NCBI RefSeq assembly: GCF_000429165.1
Contig: NZ_AUBI01000003.1
Coordinates: 248,001 to 312,000 of the forward strand
Source of the DNA: Acetobacter nitrogenifigens DSM 23921 = NBRC 105050
GTDB lineage: Bacteria > Pseudomonadota > Alphaproteobacteria > Acetobacterales > Acetobacteraceae
Direction of reading: 5' to 3'
Length of the DNA stretch: 64,000 nt
The notes beneath the pieces were generated by a model. The model saw only the letters and a list, made by a program, of their open reading frames with translations. It was not told the DNA's origin and searched no databases. The position numbers were made by a program, and so were the translations under genes. Positions 26,958 to 36,328 of the stretch are shown here, in pieces. Numbering within the stretch: the first letter of the stretch is position 1; the number at the start of each line of letters is the position of its first letter.

Positions 26958-29900
26958 ATGAACGAAATCGTCGTAATCGCCCTCAAGCGACCCTATACCT
27001 TCGTCGTTCTCTCGATCCTGATCGTGGTGTTCGGCGTTCGCTCCATCTTGTCGACTCCGACCGATGTGTTTCCGAACATCAAGATTCCCGTCGTCGCCGT
27101 GGTCTGGAGTTACACCGGGCTGATGCCGGAAGACATGTCGGGGCGTGTCGTCTACTATTACGAACGGGCCCTGACCGCGACGGTCAATAATATCGAACAT
27201 ATTGAGAGCCAGTCGTATTACGGTCGCGGCATCGTCAAGATTTTCTTCCAGCCGGGCACGGACGCGACGGTCGCGCAGACGCAGATCACTTCCGTGTCGC
27301 AGACGGTCATCAAGCAGATGCCGACGGGAAGTACGCCGCCGCTCATCCTGACTTATAATGCGTCGTCCGTTCCGGTGATGACCCTGCAGGTGTCGTCGAC
27401 GACGATGACCGCCTCGCAGATTTACAACATGGCGTCGAACCTGATCAGGCCGGCGCTTGTGTCGGTCGCGGGCGCCGCGATGCCGAATCCGTACGGCGGG
27501 CAGCCTTCAAACATCATGGTCGATCTGGATCCGACCAAGTTGCTGGCTCACGGATTGTCGCCCGTCGACGTGTCGGTGGCTTTGAACAAACAGAACATCG
27601 TTCTTCCAGCCGGCGATCAGAAAATCGGCGCGATGGACTGGATGGTGCAGACCAACGCGACGCCAAGAGATATCGATACGTTTAACGAGATTCCGATCAA
27701 GCAGGTCGGTAATTCGGTGGTTTACCTGCGGGACGTGGCCTGGGTCCATCAGGGCGGACCGCCGCAGACCAACCTTGTTCTGGTCAAGGGGCAGCAGGGC
27801 GTCATCATCGTCGTCATGAAAAGCGGCGACGCTTCGACGCTGGATGTGGTGGCGGGCGTCAAGAAACTCCTGCCGGACGTGGTGAAGACGTTGCCGCCCG
27901 GCGTCGGCGTGAAGATTCTCAGCGATGCTTCGATCTTCGTGAAAGACTCGGTGCGTGACGTCGTGCAGGAAATGGTCACTGCGGCGATCCTGACCGGTCT
28001 GGTCGTGCTGCTGTTCCTCGGGTCCTGGCGCTCCACCGTTATCATCGCAACGTCCATTCCTCTCGCCATGCTCTGCTCGATCATCGGACTGGGCTGGGCC
28101 GGGCAGACGATCAACGTGATGACGCTTGGCGGCCTCGCGCTCGCGGTTGGCATCCTCGTCGACGACGCCACGGTCATGATCGAAAATATCGACTCCCATC
28201 TTGAGCAGGACAAAGATCTCGAGACTGCGATCATCGATGCCGCAAACCAGATCGTCGTGGCGACTTTTGTCTCGACCTTGTGCATCTGTATCGTCTGGAC
28301 GCCGCTGTTCCAGTTGAGCGGGGTCGCAGGGTGGCTGTTCATGCCGATGGCCGAGGCGATCATCTTCGCCATGCTTGCATCGTTCATTCTTTCGCGGACT
28401 CTGGTCCCGACGATGGCGAAGTATATGCTTGCGGCACAGGTTGAGGCGCACAGGCAGGGACATAAAGAGCCGACCAATGTATTTGGTCGCTTCCAGCGTG
28501 GTTTCGAAAAACGGTTCGAGCAGTTCCGCATGAGATATCGGGACATGCTGGTTGCGCTGGTAGCGCTGCGCGGCAAATTTCTGCTGGGCTTTCTGAGCGC
28601 CGCAATATGCTCACTTGGCCTTCTCTTCTTCGTCGGGCAGGACTTCTTTCCGGAAATCAATTCAAATGCTCTGGCCATCCATATGCGCGCGCCTCTGGGC
28701 TCGCGCATTGAGGAGGCGGGAAAAATCTCGCAGTTGGTCAATGCAGAGATTTCACGCCTGCTGCCGGGACAGGTTGAGGACGTCGTTGACAATTGTGGTT
28801 TGCCGTTCAGCGCTCTGAATCAGGCGTTCATCCCGACGCCGACTGTCGGCGCGCAGGATTGCGACCTCAATATTACGCTGAAAGACGATGATTCGCCGGT
28901 TGCCGAATACCGCCAGATTCTACGCGACGGTCTGTCCAAGGCATTTCCGGGAACGCAGATTACATTCATGCCAGCCGATTTGACCGCGAAGATTCTGAAT
29001 TTTGGTCTTCCCGCTCCGATCGATGTGCAGGTCGTGGGACGAAACCTCACCGACAACTTCGCATTTGCCAACCGCCTGGCTGCCCGTCTGCGTCGTGTGA
29101 CAGGCATAGCCGACGTCAGTGTCCAGCAGCCGATGACGACGCCGACGCTGCGGGTGAACACTCACCGCAGCTTCGCGTTGGGCACCGGCATTACTGAAAA
29201 CGACGTCGCCAACAACGCGCTTGTTGCGCTCTCCGGAAGTTCGCAGGTCGGGCAGGTTTACTGGCTCGATACGACGAGCGGCGTGTCACATCTAGTCGAC
29301 ATCATGACGCCGTCGAACTTCCTGCAGACCATGAATTCACTGGAAACCTTGCCGATCGACAAGGGCGATGGAAACCCGAAGGGCACGACGCCACAGCTTC
29401 TCGGTGGATTGAGCAAGATCGTGCAAACCGGCACACCCGGTGAAGTCGCGCACTACAACATCATGCCGGTGTTCGATATCTACGCCACGAACGAGGGTAT
29501 CGATTTGGGCACAGTTGCGCGCGAGGTGAAGCGTATCGTGGCGCAGGAGCAGGGCAACCTGCCGCACGGGTCGTCCATGGTGGTCCGCGGGCAGGGCGTG
29601 ACGATGAACGCGGCGTATGCGCAGCTCATCGGCGGTCTCGCGATGTCGATCCTGCTGGTCTACCTGATCATCGTCGTGAATTTTCAGTCCTGGCTTGATC
29701 CGTTCATCATCATCACGGCGCTTCCGGGCGCGCTGGGCGGCATCGCGTGGTCGCTGTTCCTGACGCACACGGCGCTGTCGGTGCCAGCGTTGACCGGGGC
29801 GATCATGTGCATGGGAACGGCGACGGCCAACTCCATTCTTGTCGTGTCCTTCGCTCGTGACGAGCTGGATCGGCACGGGGATGCGATCAGGGCGGCGATT

Positions 29901-30122
29901 GACGCCGGGTTTGAGCGTATTCGGCCCGTGCTGATGACCGCGCTTGCCATGGTTGTCGGCATGTTGCCGATGTCGATGAGTAATTCCCAGAATGCGCCGC
30001 TCGGCAAGGCGGTTATCGGCGGTCTTCTGATCGCCACAGTGGCTACATTGTTGTTCGTGCCATGCGTTTTCGCGATGATCCACGGTCGCCGGGCGCACGC
30101 AAAGCAGGGAGAGGCGGCATGA
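26958..30122 (+). CDS. RND-family efflux permease
   Basis: Inner-membrane proton-driven trimeric pump, 1054 residues, length typical of HAE/RND permeases. It starts MNEIVVIALKRPYTFVVLSILIVVFG and shows FPNIKIPVVAVVWSYTGLMPEDM in the first periplasmic porter region. The proton-relay helix 4 motif GILVDDATVMIEN and the TM6 region are present, with a second repeat in the C-terminal half (GGLAMSILLVYLIIVVNFQSW, GTATANSILVVSF). It is closer to the MdtB/MexK-like or uncharacterised group than to AcrB, so substrate is not predictable. Adaptor and outer-membrane genes follow with four-base overlaps. Confidence 0.93.
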   Translation: MNEIVVIALKRPYTFVVLSILIVVFGVRSILSTPTDVFPNIKIPVVAVVWSYTGLMPEDMSGRVVYYYERALTATVNNIEHIESQSYYGRGIVKIFFQPGTDATVAQTQITSVSQTVIKQMPTGSTPPLILTYNASSVPVMTLQVSSTTMTASQIYNMASNLIRPALVSVAGAAMPNPYGGQPSNIMVDLDPTKLLAHGLSPVDVSVALNKQNIVLPAGDQKIGAMDWMVQTNATPRDIDTFNEIPIKQVGNSVVYLRDVAWVHQGGPPQTNLVLVKGQQGVIIVVMKSGDASTLDVVAGVKKLLPDVVKTLPPGVGVKILSDASIFVKDSVRDVVQEMVTAAILTGLVVLLFLGSWRSTVIIATSIPLAMLCSIIGLGWAGQTINVMTLGGLALAVGILVDDATVMIENIDSHLEQDKDLETAIIDAANQIVVATFVSTLCICIVWTPLFQLSGVAGWLFMPMAEAIIFAMLASFILSRTLVPTMAKYMLAAQVEAHRQGHKEPTNVFGRFQRGFEKRFEQFRMRYRDMLVALVALRGKFLLGFLSAAICSLGLLFFVGQDFFPEINSNALAIHMRAPLGSRIEEAGKISQLVNAEISRLLPGQVEDVVDNCGLPFSALNQAFIPTPTVGAQDCDLNITLKDDDSPVAEYRQILRDGLSKAFPGTQITFMPADLTAKILNFGLPAPIDVQVVGRNLTDNFAFANRLAARLRRVTGIADVSVQQPMTTPTLRVNTHRSFALGTGITENDVANNALVALSGSSQVGQVYWLDTTSGVSHLVDIMTPSNFLQTMNSLETLPIDKGDGNPKGTTPQLLGGLSKIVQTGTPGEVAHYNIMPVFDIYATNEGIDLGTVAREVKRIVAQEQGNLPHGSSMVVRGQGVTMNAAYAQLIGGLAMSILLVYLIIVVNFQSWLDPFIIITALPGALGGIAWSLFLTHTALSVPALTGAIMCMGTATANSILVVSFARDELDRHGDAIRAAIDAGFERIRPVLMTALAMVVGMLPMSMSNSQNAPLGKAVIGGLLIATVATLLFVPCVFAMIHGRRAHAKQGEAA

Positions 30123-31438
30123 GCGGCCACCAGACGCAGCATTCGCCGGCTCATGGGGCGCCTGCCCCGACCGGGCAAGGTGGTGGGGGGCGAGGGCGGC
30201 TCGCCGTCATCGTGGTCATCGCGCTGGCGCTTGTCCTTGCCGTATGGGGGCTGGTGCAGCGGCACGGCGCCTACGTCGATCTCGCGAAAAAGACCACAGA
30301 GGCTTCTTTCCCTCGTGTGCAACTGATCAGTCCGTCGCCCGGGCCGACGAGCCGCAAGCTTGATCTGCCGTCGAACATATCGGCCTGGTATCTGGCGCCG
30401 ATCTACGCGCAGGTCTCGGGCTACGTGAAGATGTGGTACAAGGACATCGGCGCTAAGGTGCATAAGGGCGACCTTCTGGCGGAGATTCAGACGCCCGGTC
30501 TCGATGCGCAGTATGCGGCCTCGAAAGCCAATCTCGACGTGGCTCTGGCGCGTTACAAGATTGCCGACGTCACTGCCAAGCGATGGAAGGCCTTGCAGGG
30601 TACGCAGGCGGTGTCGCAGCAGGAAGTGGACGTGCAGGCGGCGAACGCCGCTGCACAGCAGGCGCAGGTCGAAGCCGCCCAGCATGACGTTGAACAGTTT
30701 CAGGCCCTGGAGGCGTTCAAACGGATCGTGGCGCCGTTTGACGGTGTCGTGACTGCGCGTTTCGCTGACGTCGGCGACTACGTCAACGCAGGCCGTGGCG
30801 ACGTGAATTCGAATGGCACGGCGACCGAGTTGTTCAGCGTCGCAGACGTCCACGCCATGCGCGTTTATGTATCGGTGCCGCAGGATTACGCGGACATTGT
30901 CGGACCGGATCTGCAGGCGACGCTGACTCTGCCGCAGTTCCCTGACCGCGTGTTCCATGCCCGTTATCTGACGACCGCTGGAGCGTTCGACACCAACACC
31001 CGCACGGTGCGGACAGAGTTGATGGTCGACAACGACGATGGCGTTCTGTGGCCCGATTCTTATGCGACGGCGCATTTTGTGGCGCCGGGAGACCCGAGTA
31101 TTCTGACTCTGCCCGAAGGCGCCCTGATCTTCCGTGCGGAGGGGATGCAGGTGGCGATGGTCGACGCCACCAATCACGTCCATCTCGTTCCCGTAAAGGT
31201 GGGAACCAACCTCGGGACCATGGTGCAGATCCTCTCCGGGTTGAAGCGTGAGGACAAGGTCATCAACAACCCGTCTGCGGGACTTCTGGATGGCGAAGAG
31301 GTGCGCGTCGTGCCCGGAACGCCGGGTTACGACGCGCCGTCCGTTCCGCAGAAGACCCCTGGTGACGCCCATCAAGACAATGTCCGCGCGATGCCGAACG
31401 ACAATGCGCCTGGGCCGGAGGCGGGTTCGCGGCAATGA
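30119..31438 (+). CDS. RND efflux periplasmic adaptor (membrane fusion protein)
   Basis: Links the permease to the outer-membrane channel. The 439-residue protein has an N-terminal membrane anchor (about residues 26-46, LAVIVVIALALVLAVWGLV), a lipoyl/biotinyl-like half motif (YLAPIYAQVSGYVKMWYKDIGAKVHKGDLLAEI), an alpha-hairpin coiled coil (about residues 128-200), the second half motif RIVAPFDGVVTARFADVGDYV, then beta-barrel and membrane-proximal domains. I set the start at ATG 30119, overlapping the permease stop (ATGA). The gene order permease-adaptor-channel is less usual than adaptor first. Confidence 0.93.
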   Translation: MSGHQTQHSPAHGAPAPTGQGGGGRGRLAVIVVIALALVLAVWGLVQRHGAYVDLAKKTTEASFPRVQLISPSPGPTSRKLDLPSNISAWYLAPIYAQVSGYVKMWYKDIGAKVHKGDLLAEIQTPGLDAQYAASKANLDVALARYKIADVTAKRWKALQGTQAVSQQEVDVQAANAAAQQAQVEAAQHDVEQFQALEAFKRIVAPFDGVVTARFADVGDYVNAGRGDVNSNGTATELFSVADVHAMRVYVSVPQDYADIVGPDLQATLTLPQFPDRVFHARYLTTAGAFDTNTRTVRTELMVDNDDGVLWPDSYATAHFVAPGDPSILTLPEGALIFRAEGMQVAMVDATNHVHLVPVKVGTNLGTMVQILSGLKREDKVINNPSAGLLDGEEVRVVPGTPGYDAPSVPQKTPGDAHQDNVRAMPNDNAPGPEAGSRQ

Positions 31439-33018
31439 CCGAGCGCAGGTTTCTGACGCGCGGACGCGTGACGCGTCGCTTTCTGACGCGCGCGACGGCG
31501 CTGCTGGTGGCGTCCGGGCTAACAGCGTGCGATCTGGCGCCGACCTATGCGCCGACGAAACTGATCTTCCCGGCAAATTGGGAAGGGCAGGGCGCCATGC
31601 GCTTTGGCCAACCGTCTGACGGCGCGCCGAGGGCTGACTGGTGGAAGACTTTCGGCGACCCTGAACTGGACGCGCTTGAGGAGCAGGCGCTGAAAGCGAA
31701 CCCCGATCTGGAAGCGGCGGCTGAGGCGTTCACGCAATCGCGCGACGTCGCCGCGCAGGTGGCGTCCCATCTATATCCGCAGGTCTCGGGTACAGCCGGC
31801 GGTGAAAAATACAAAAGTTCGAAGCATCGGCTGTATCGAGGCGGCACTGCGACCGGCCCGATCTACATGTCTTCGGAGCAGTATTACGGCGCCGCGACAT
31901 GGGAGCCGGATTTCTGGCGCGCGATCCGCAACCGGACGGCGATGGCAAAGGAAGCGGCGCAGCAGAAGGCTGCGGATTATGCGGTGGCCCGTCTAGGTCT
32001 TGAGGCGGAACTTGCGCAGGACTATATCGCATTGCGCGGATTTGACGCTCAGGACGCCGTCTATCGGGATTCCATCCGTTACTATCGCCTCGCCGTCCAG
32101 ATCACACAGATGCGCCTCGCCGGTTCGATCGCAGCAGGTCTCGACGTGTCGCGCGCCGAGACGCAGCTCCACTCCACTGAAGCTGCAGAGACGGACATTC
32201 TGGCCCGCCGTGACGTTATGGAGCACGCAATCGCAGCCCTGGTGAACGTGGCGCCGGCGGCGTTCCACATAGCCCCCGTGCAGGCATTGGCTTTTCGGGA
32301 TGTTCGCCCTTCCGCAGGGCTTCCTTCGGCGTTGCTTGAACGCCGCCCGGACATCGCGGCGGCGGAACGCGAGATGGCGCAGGCCAATCGGGCGATCGGC
32401 GTGTCTCGGGCCGCGTTCTATCCCGAAATCACCTTTAACGCGATGACGGGTTTCATGGATAACGGATTCGATCTCGCATCGTTGTCGAACTCGATGTACC
32501 AGTTTGGCGCGCAGGCGGTTCTGCCATTGTTTCAGGGCGGTTTGCGCAGGGCGGAATTGCAGAGGACCTGGTCTTACTACCGGCAGTCCGAGGATGATTA
32601 CAGATCGACCGTGCTTTCCGCGTTTCAGGAAGTTGAAGACGGTCTGACCAACGTCAACCGGCTGAAGACAGAAGGCGGTCAGCAGGCTGAGGCGGTCAGC
32701 GCCGCTCTGCGGACGCAGACAATGACCATGCAGCTTTATACCGGCGGCCTGACCAATTACCTTGACGTCGTCGTTGCGCAGCAGGCCGCATTGACGGCGC
32801 GGGTCGCTTTGGTTCAGGTCCAGACACGACAGATCCAGTCGGTGGTCGAGCTAACCCGCGCGCTTGGCGGGGGGTGGTCCGCATCCGATCTTCCCAAAAC
32901 AACCCAGATAAGACCCTTCGCTCCGCTACAGTATAGTGGGTTGAGGAATCCGAAAGACGTCGGAGACGTGAAAACGTCGCCCAATCCCTCGAACGCCGAT
33001 CTGACAACAAAACCCTGA
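31435..33018 (+). CDS. Outer-membrane efflux lipoprotein, NodT/TolC family
   Basis: Outer-membrane exit duct of the tripartite pump, 527 residues. The signal peptide ends in a lipobox (SGLTAC, cysteine about residue 32). Two OEP repeats follow: WWKTFGDPELDALEEQALKANPDLEAA and RPDIAAAEREMAQANRAIGVSRAAFYPEITF, plus the typical FQEVEDGLTN. Start overlaps the adaptor stop by four bases. A strong hairpin 12 bases after the stop ends the operon. Confidence 0.93.
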   Translation: MTERRFLTRGRVTRRFLTRATALLVASGLTACDLAPTYAPTKLIFPANWEGQGAMRFGQPSDGAPRADWWKTFGDPELDALEEQALKANPDLEAAAEAFTQSRDVAAQVASHLYPQVSGTAGGEKYKSSKHRLYRGGTATGPIYMSSEQYYGAATWEPDFWRAIRNRTAMAKEAAQQKAADYAVARLGLEAELAQDYIALRGFDAQDAVYRDSIRYYRLAVQITQMRLAGSIAAGLDVSRAETQLHSTEAAETDILARRDVMEHAIAALVNVAPAAFHIAPVQALAFRDVRPSAGLPSALLERRPDIAAAEREMAQANRAIGVSRAAFYPEITFNAMTGFMDNGFDLASLSNSMYQFGAQAVLPLFQGGLRRAELQRTWSYYRQSEDDYRSTVLSAFQEVEDGLTNVNRLKTEGGQQAEAVSAALRTQTMTMQLYTGGLTNYLDVVVAQQAALTARVALVQVQTRQIQSVVELTRALGGGWSASDLPKTTQIRPFAPLQYSGLRNPKDVGDVKTSPNPSNADLTTKP

Positions 33019-33029
33019 TTTTGAATGAT

Positions 33030-33060
33030 GTAGTCAGGACCCGCGACAGGTCCTGATTAC
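33030..33060 (+). terminator. Hairpin terminator after the RND operon
   Basis: GTAGTCAGGACC and GGTCCTGATTAC form a 12-pair stem with one wobble and a seven-base loop, 12 bases after the stop of the outer-membrane component gene. Only a weak T-rich tract follows. The remaining 250 bases up to 33315 hold no convincing gene. Confidence 0.65.
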
Positions 33061-33315
33061 ACAACTTTCTGAAATCCAGCGTTAGGGCGTGCCGTCAGTT
33101 AACGGCGTTGGCAAAGGCCTTGTAATTCCTCTTGCTTTGCGGTGTTTCCTACCGGCTTTTCTTGGAGATATGCTGGCATTCACACTTTCCGTAAAAACAG
33201 AGAGAACAAATTACAGATCAGGCGGGAGTGCGGGCTTCATCAAACTCCGCACTTTATATGGCGACATGCCTGAATTTCTCCTGAGGCTCTTTGATAAAAT
33301 GCTGCTGCTCAACCA

Positions 33316-33432
33316 CTAGAGTTTGAGCGGGCGCGCCTTTCGCTGATTGCGCAAGGCGCCGAGCGTGACATACATGCGTCCGAAATAACGGCTCGCCACC
33401 GGCCAGATGAGGTTACCGGCCGTGCGAGACAT
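33316..33432 (-). CDS. 38-residue ORF coupled to the lipase gene
   Basis: Begins three bases after the lipase stop (TGA AGC ATG). GGAG, inside the last lipase codons, lies eight bases before its ATG, a good ribosome-binding site. The peptide starts MSRTAGNLIWPVASRYFGRM and ends RNQRKARPLKL: basic, amphipathic, no signal peptide. It may be a real microprotein or a chance frame; the well-placed translation signals argue for expression. Function unknown. Confidence 0.4.
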   Translation of the reverse strand: MSRTAGNLIWPVASRYFGRMYVTLGALRNQRKARPLKL

Positions 33433-33435
33433 GCT

Positions 33436-34509
33436 TCATGCTCCGATCGTGACGTGATTAGACATGTAGGCTTGCAACTGCCCAATCGTGTCACTGGCGA
33501 CGGGCAGAACCGGGCCGTGCGCGACGCCGATAGTGGATGGCAGCTTGTCGAGCGCGCTTCCGGTCGGCGTGACGCCTAGAGCGGCGTATTCAGCCTTGGG
33601 AAAGTGAAACTCCGCGATCAAAGCGACAGCGCCAGCGAGACCTAATGCCGTCGTAAACGGATTCACAACGGCATGTGCGGCGAGCGATAGCGCCGCTTGG
33701 TCGGACGCAGCGCCGATCTGCAGGACCGAACCATAGTGCGGGTAGGCACCTCCACCTTGCGACTGGGGCACGTAAGCGGGAGCGAACGGCTGCTCGCCAG
33801 CGACGTCGGAGCTATAGTTGGCGACAGGATCTCCCTGTGTCACCACAGAGATGAAATTCGAGCCTTTGCCGACGGCGTTGGGATCCTTGGGAATTCCACT
33901 TGGCTCGAAACCGATGCCTGCCAGTCCGGTCTGCTGCGACACATATTCCGCCTCGATACCGCCCAGCGAATGTCCCGTTACGAAAATCTGGTCTGCGCTG
34001 TAGCCCTGTTGACCAGCGGCGGCAACGACCTGTTTGGCAAATGCAAGCGCTTCTTTCTGTGCGGGAGAAACCTGCCGGAGCAGGATGCCGAGATCGCTTA
34101 ACAGGCCACCCGCAGTCGCCAGCGGATCGATCAGCAGGTTTTCGCCGCGTGTCGTCCCCGCGTAGGTAATGAGAACTTGGTTTTCGGGCGTAATCCAGGC
34201 ATGCCCGACGCCGCCAGTGAGGTCGTCATGAAACGACATCTGTTTTCCGTTCTGAAGAAACGGTTTCATGCCCGCCGGCACGCCGCCGATTACATATTCG
34301 CTCACTGCCCCGTTTAGAAACTCTGTGACCGTAGGCGTGAGTTGAGATGCAGGTATCGCGTTTTCAGGCGCGAGAAAGCTCATCGCTGTAGTGGCGCTGG
34401 CGGATTTAGCGCTCAGGCTGGTAACTGACGACAATAATTCCGAATTCAGGAGCTGATTGCTGGCCCCGTTGAGTTTCAGGTAATTATCGGTTTGAGAAGT
34501 AACGGACAT
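33436..34509 (-). CDS. Lipase-like alpha/beta hydrolase
   Basis: A 357-residue hydrolase with the nucleophile elbow GHSLGG (IFVTGHSLGGIEAEYVSQQ, about residue 175) and the upstream strand ITYAGTTRGENLLIDPLA, the arrangement of class 3 lipases. Aspartate and histidine for the triad are plausibly in TQGDPVANY and in the C-terminal region (PHYGSV or FHF). The N-terminal 75 residues are Ser/Ala/Leu-rich, with no Sec signal or lipobox. RTX repeats are absent, so export, if any, is by an unrecognised route. The ATG has GAGGG seven bases upstream. Substrate unknown. Confidence 0.75.
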   Translation of the reverse strand: MSVTSQTDNYLKLNGASNQLLNSELLSSVTSLSAKSASATTAMSFLAPENAIPASQLTPTVTEFLNGAVSEYVIGGVPAGMKPFLQNGKQMSFHDDLTGGVGHAWITPENQVLITYAGTTRGENLLIDPLATAGGLLSDLGILLRQVSPAQKEALAFAKQVVAAAGQQGYSADQIFVTGHSLGGIEAEYVSQQTGLAGIGFEPSGIPKDPNAVGKGSNFISVVTQGDPVANYSSDVAGEQPFAPAYVPQSQGGGAYPHYGSVLQIGAASDQAALSLAAHAVVNPFTTALGLAGAVALIAEFHFPKAEYAALGVTPTGSALDKLPSTIGVAHGPVLPVASDTIGQLQAYMSNHVTIGA

Positions 34510-35239
34510 TGGCAGACCCTCGTGTGTTTTTCTTTGTGAGGCGGCCTAATGAGGTTTTTGACGCGTAAGCGCTGCTATTTTTTCGAATATTCGGCGTTAC
34601 ATTATTCCGCAGTGGAATCCGGCATTGCGCTCGGCGCCCTGTTAAGTCAGCCGATATTAGGCCAAATCGGTTGACCTCGCCGCCGATCGTGGAAGCGCCG
34701 AATGTATATGTCAACAAAGTAACGGAAGTTCACCCAATGTTACGACGAAAACGCCTTCGGTCGCCATTAGGTATGCATATTCCGAAAGAATTCACTGGAA
34801 AAAGAACAATAAATTATTTGTTTTTTCGAGAATTCCGTAAGGGAAGGTTGTCGTGGTCGGCCGGTTGCGCGCACGATCAATCGATCGTCGCGAACGAAGT
34901 CGGCGATACGGGTTTCTTTCAAATTTCCGCAAAAAATACCCGACTCGCGGTCTTTTCGAGTGCTTGGATGAGAGGTGTTCCGAAAACCGTCTCTCTGACT
35001 CGGGTGGGTGGCGGCAGGCAGGGTGAATCCGTTCTGGGTGGGAACGAATACCTATTTCAGTGGTTCGTGTGTCGGACTTATACGGCTTCAAACGTCGTGC
35101 TGAAACCGAGATATTTATGATCGGAACTGAGCAGCTTTCCTGCACTCTGGCCAAACGCCGCTTATGCGAAGCGGTCGAGGCTATTGCTTTTCCCCTTGTG
35201 CGGGTTCGTTCAAACCACTCTTCCTGAACACGGAAGATT
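34510..35239. other. Long AT-richer intergenic region between holA and the lipase gene
   Basis: About 730 bases with no gene I can support. Overlapping frames of 120-150 codons exist on both strands (34671-35120 plus, 34792-35154 minus), but their translations look random, with no motifs. A CCGCTT-ATGCG-AAGCGG stem (35158-35174) lies about 70 bases beyond the holA stop and may help end the leuS-lptE-holA transcript; it lacks a T-run. The left part should contain the lipase promoter. Confidence 0.5.
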
Positions 35240-36259
35240 TCAGCGGCGACGTGCTCCGCTGGCCGCCCGTGCGGCTACGGCCGCGAGATGGCGGCGGCAC
35301 AGCAGCGTGTCCATCGCTCCGGTCTGCTTGCAGGAAAGTTCGAATTCCTGCGTTCGGCGCGCGATTTCAGACAGTCCGTCCAGGGACCAGACGTCGAGAG
35401 CTCGGTTGAAGCTGGGCGCGCGTTTGAAAAACACCGGGGGCCGTAGCGTCTTTATGGCGTCGGCGCGATTGCGGCCCTGCTCCATCGTGGCTCGGATCAA
35501 GCGAAGCCGTCCGATATGCGAGAGCATAACGCGCGCTATCGCGACCGGGCTTGCGCCTTCTTCCAACGCGCGTTCGAGCGCGAAATCGGAACTGGCGCGG
35601 TCGCCTTCCATAGCGGCGAAAACCGCGTCCTCCATGGAAGATGAGCCAGAGTCCCCAGCGCATTGCTGCACGTCGTGCAGCGAGAGTGTGCGTTCTGCTC
35701 CGGCGTAGAGCGTCAGTTTCTCGACCTCACCGCGCACGCTGACGCGATCAGGGCCGAGATGCGCTGTGAGCCACGCCAGAGCGTCCCCGTCGATTGCGAC
35801 TCCCTGCTCCTGAAACATCCGTGACACGGAGGCCTCAAGGGCGCGCCCTTCTTCGGGGTAGCAACCAATGGAGGCCGCGCTCGGCGCGTTTTCCACCAGG
35901 GCGCGCAGCTTCGAGCGCGCAGCGAGGACCCCGCCTTCGACGATGATCAGGCTCTCTGCGGTCGCCTCAAGCAGGTTGCCGAGAGGGGCCGCCAGAGCGT
36001 CTGTCGCATCCCGAACCCAAACGACGCGGCGTCCCCCATCCAGGGACAGGGCGGTCGCTTCTTCCTCGAGCCGTTCGTGGCTCTCTTTGGAGAGTGTGGC
36101 GACACGGAACGGATCGTCGAGCGAGCCGGCGACGGCGCGCGTCATGTTCGCCGCGTATTCGCGTATCAGCCCGGCGTCCTCGCCGTGGAGCAATATGGCC
36201 CGCCAGTCGGACGGGGAGTGGAGGACCCGGCCTAGCGCGCGGGCGTCAATCTTCACCAT
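35240..36259 (-). CDS. holA: DNA polymerase III delta subunit
   Basis: Clamp-loader subunit that opens the beta sliding clamp. The 339-residue product has the AAA+-like N-terminal fold (RAILLHGEDAGLIREYA), the segment RRVVWVRDATDAL, domain III features (VSVRGEVEKLTLYAG, MEDAVFAAMEGD) and a C-terminal collar domain. Its position after leuS and lptE is the usual alphaproteobacterial order, which supports the call. A 69-base gap separates it from lptE. Confidence 0.9.
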   Translation of the reverse strand: MVKIDARALGRVLHSPSDWRAILLHGEDAGLIREYAANMTRAVAGSLDDPFRVATLSKESHERLEEEATALSLDGGRRVVWVRDATDALAAPLGNLLEATAESLIIVEGGVLAARSKLRALVENAPSAASIGCYPEEGRALEASVSRMFQEQGVAIDGDALAWLTAHLGPDRVSVRGEVEKLTLYAGAERTLSLHDVQQCAGDSGSSSMEDAVFAAMEGDRASSDFALERALEEGASPVAIARVMLSHIGRLRLIRATMEQGRNRADAIKTLRPPVFFKRAPSFNRALDVWSLDGLSEIARRTQEFELSCKQTGAMDTLLCRRHLAAVAARAASGARRR

Positions 36260-36328
36260 GCCGCGGACCTCTCGCGAACTCTCTGCCAGCGTCGTTGCGT
36301 TGATCCGGGCCGACCGCGTGTGCGCGGG

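Noticed and set aside
29684..31576. 630-codon minus-strand frame opposite the RND permease and adaptor genes
   Set aside because: Composition is Arg/His-rich and random-looking, and the plus-strand genes are unambiguous.
33089..33319. 76-codon plus-strand frame after the efflux operon
   Set aside because: Starts inside sequence next to the terminator hairpin with no ribosome-binding site and no recognisable features.
34671..35120. 149-codon plus-strand frame in the holA-lipase spacer
   Set aside because: No ribosome-binding site, no motif, and a competing frame exists on the other strand; composition looks non-coding.
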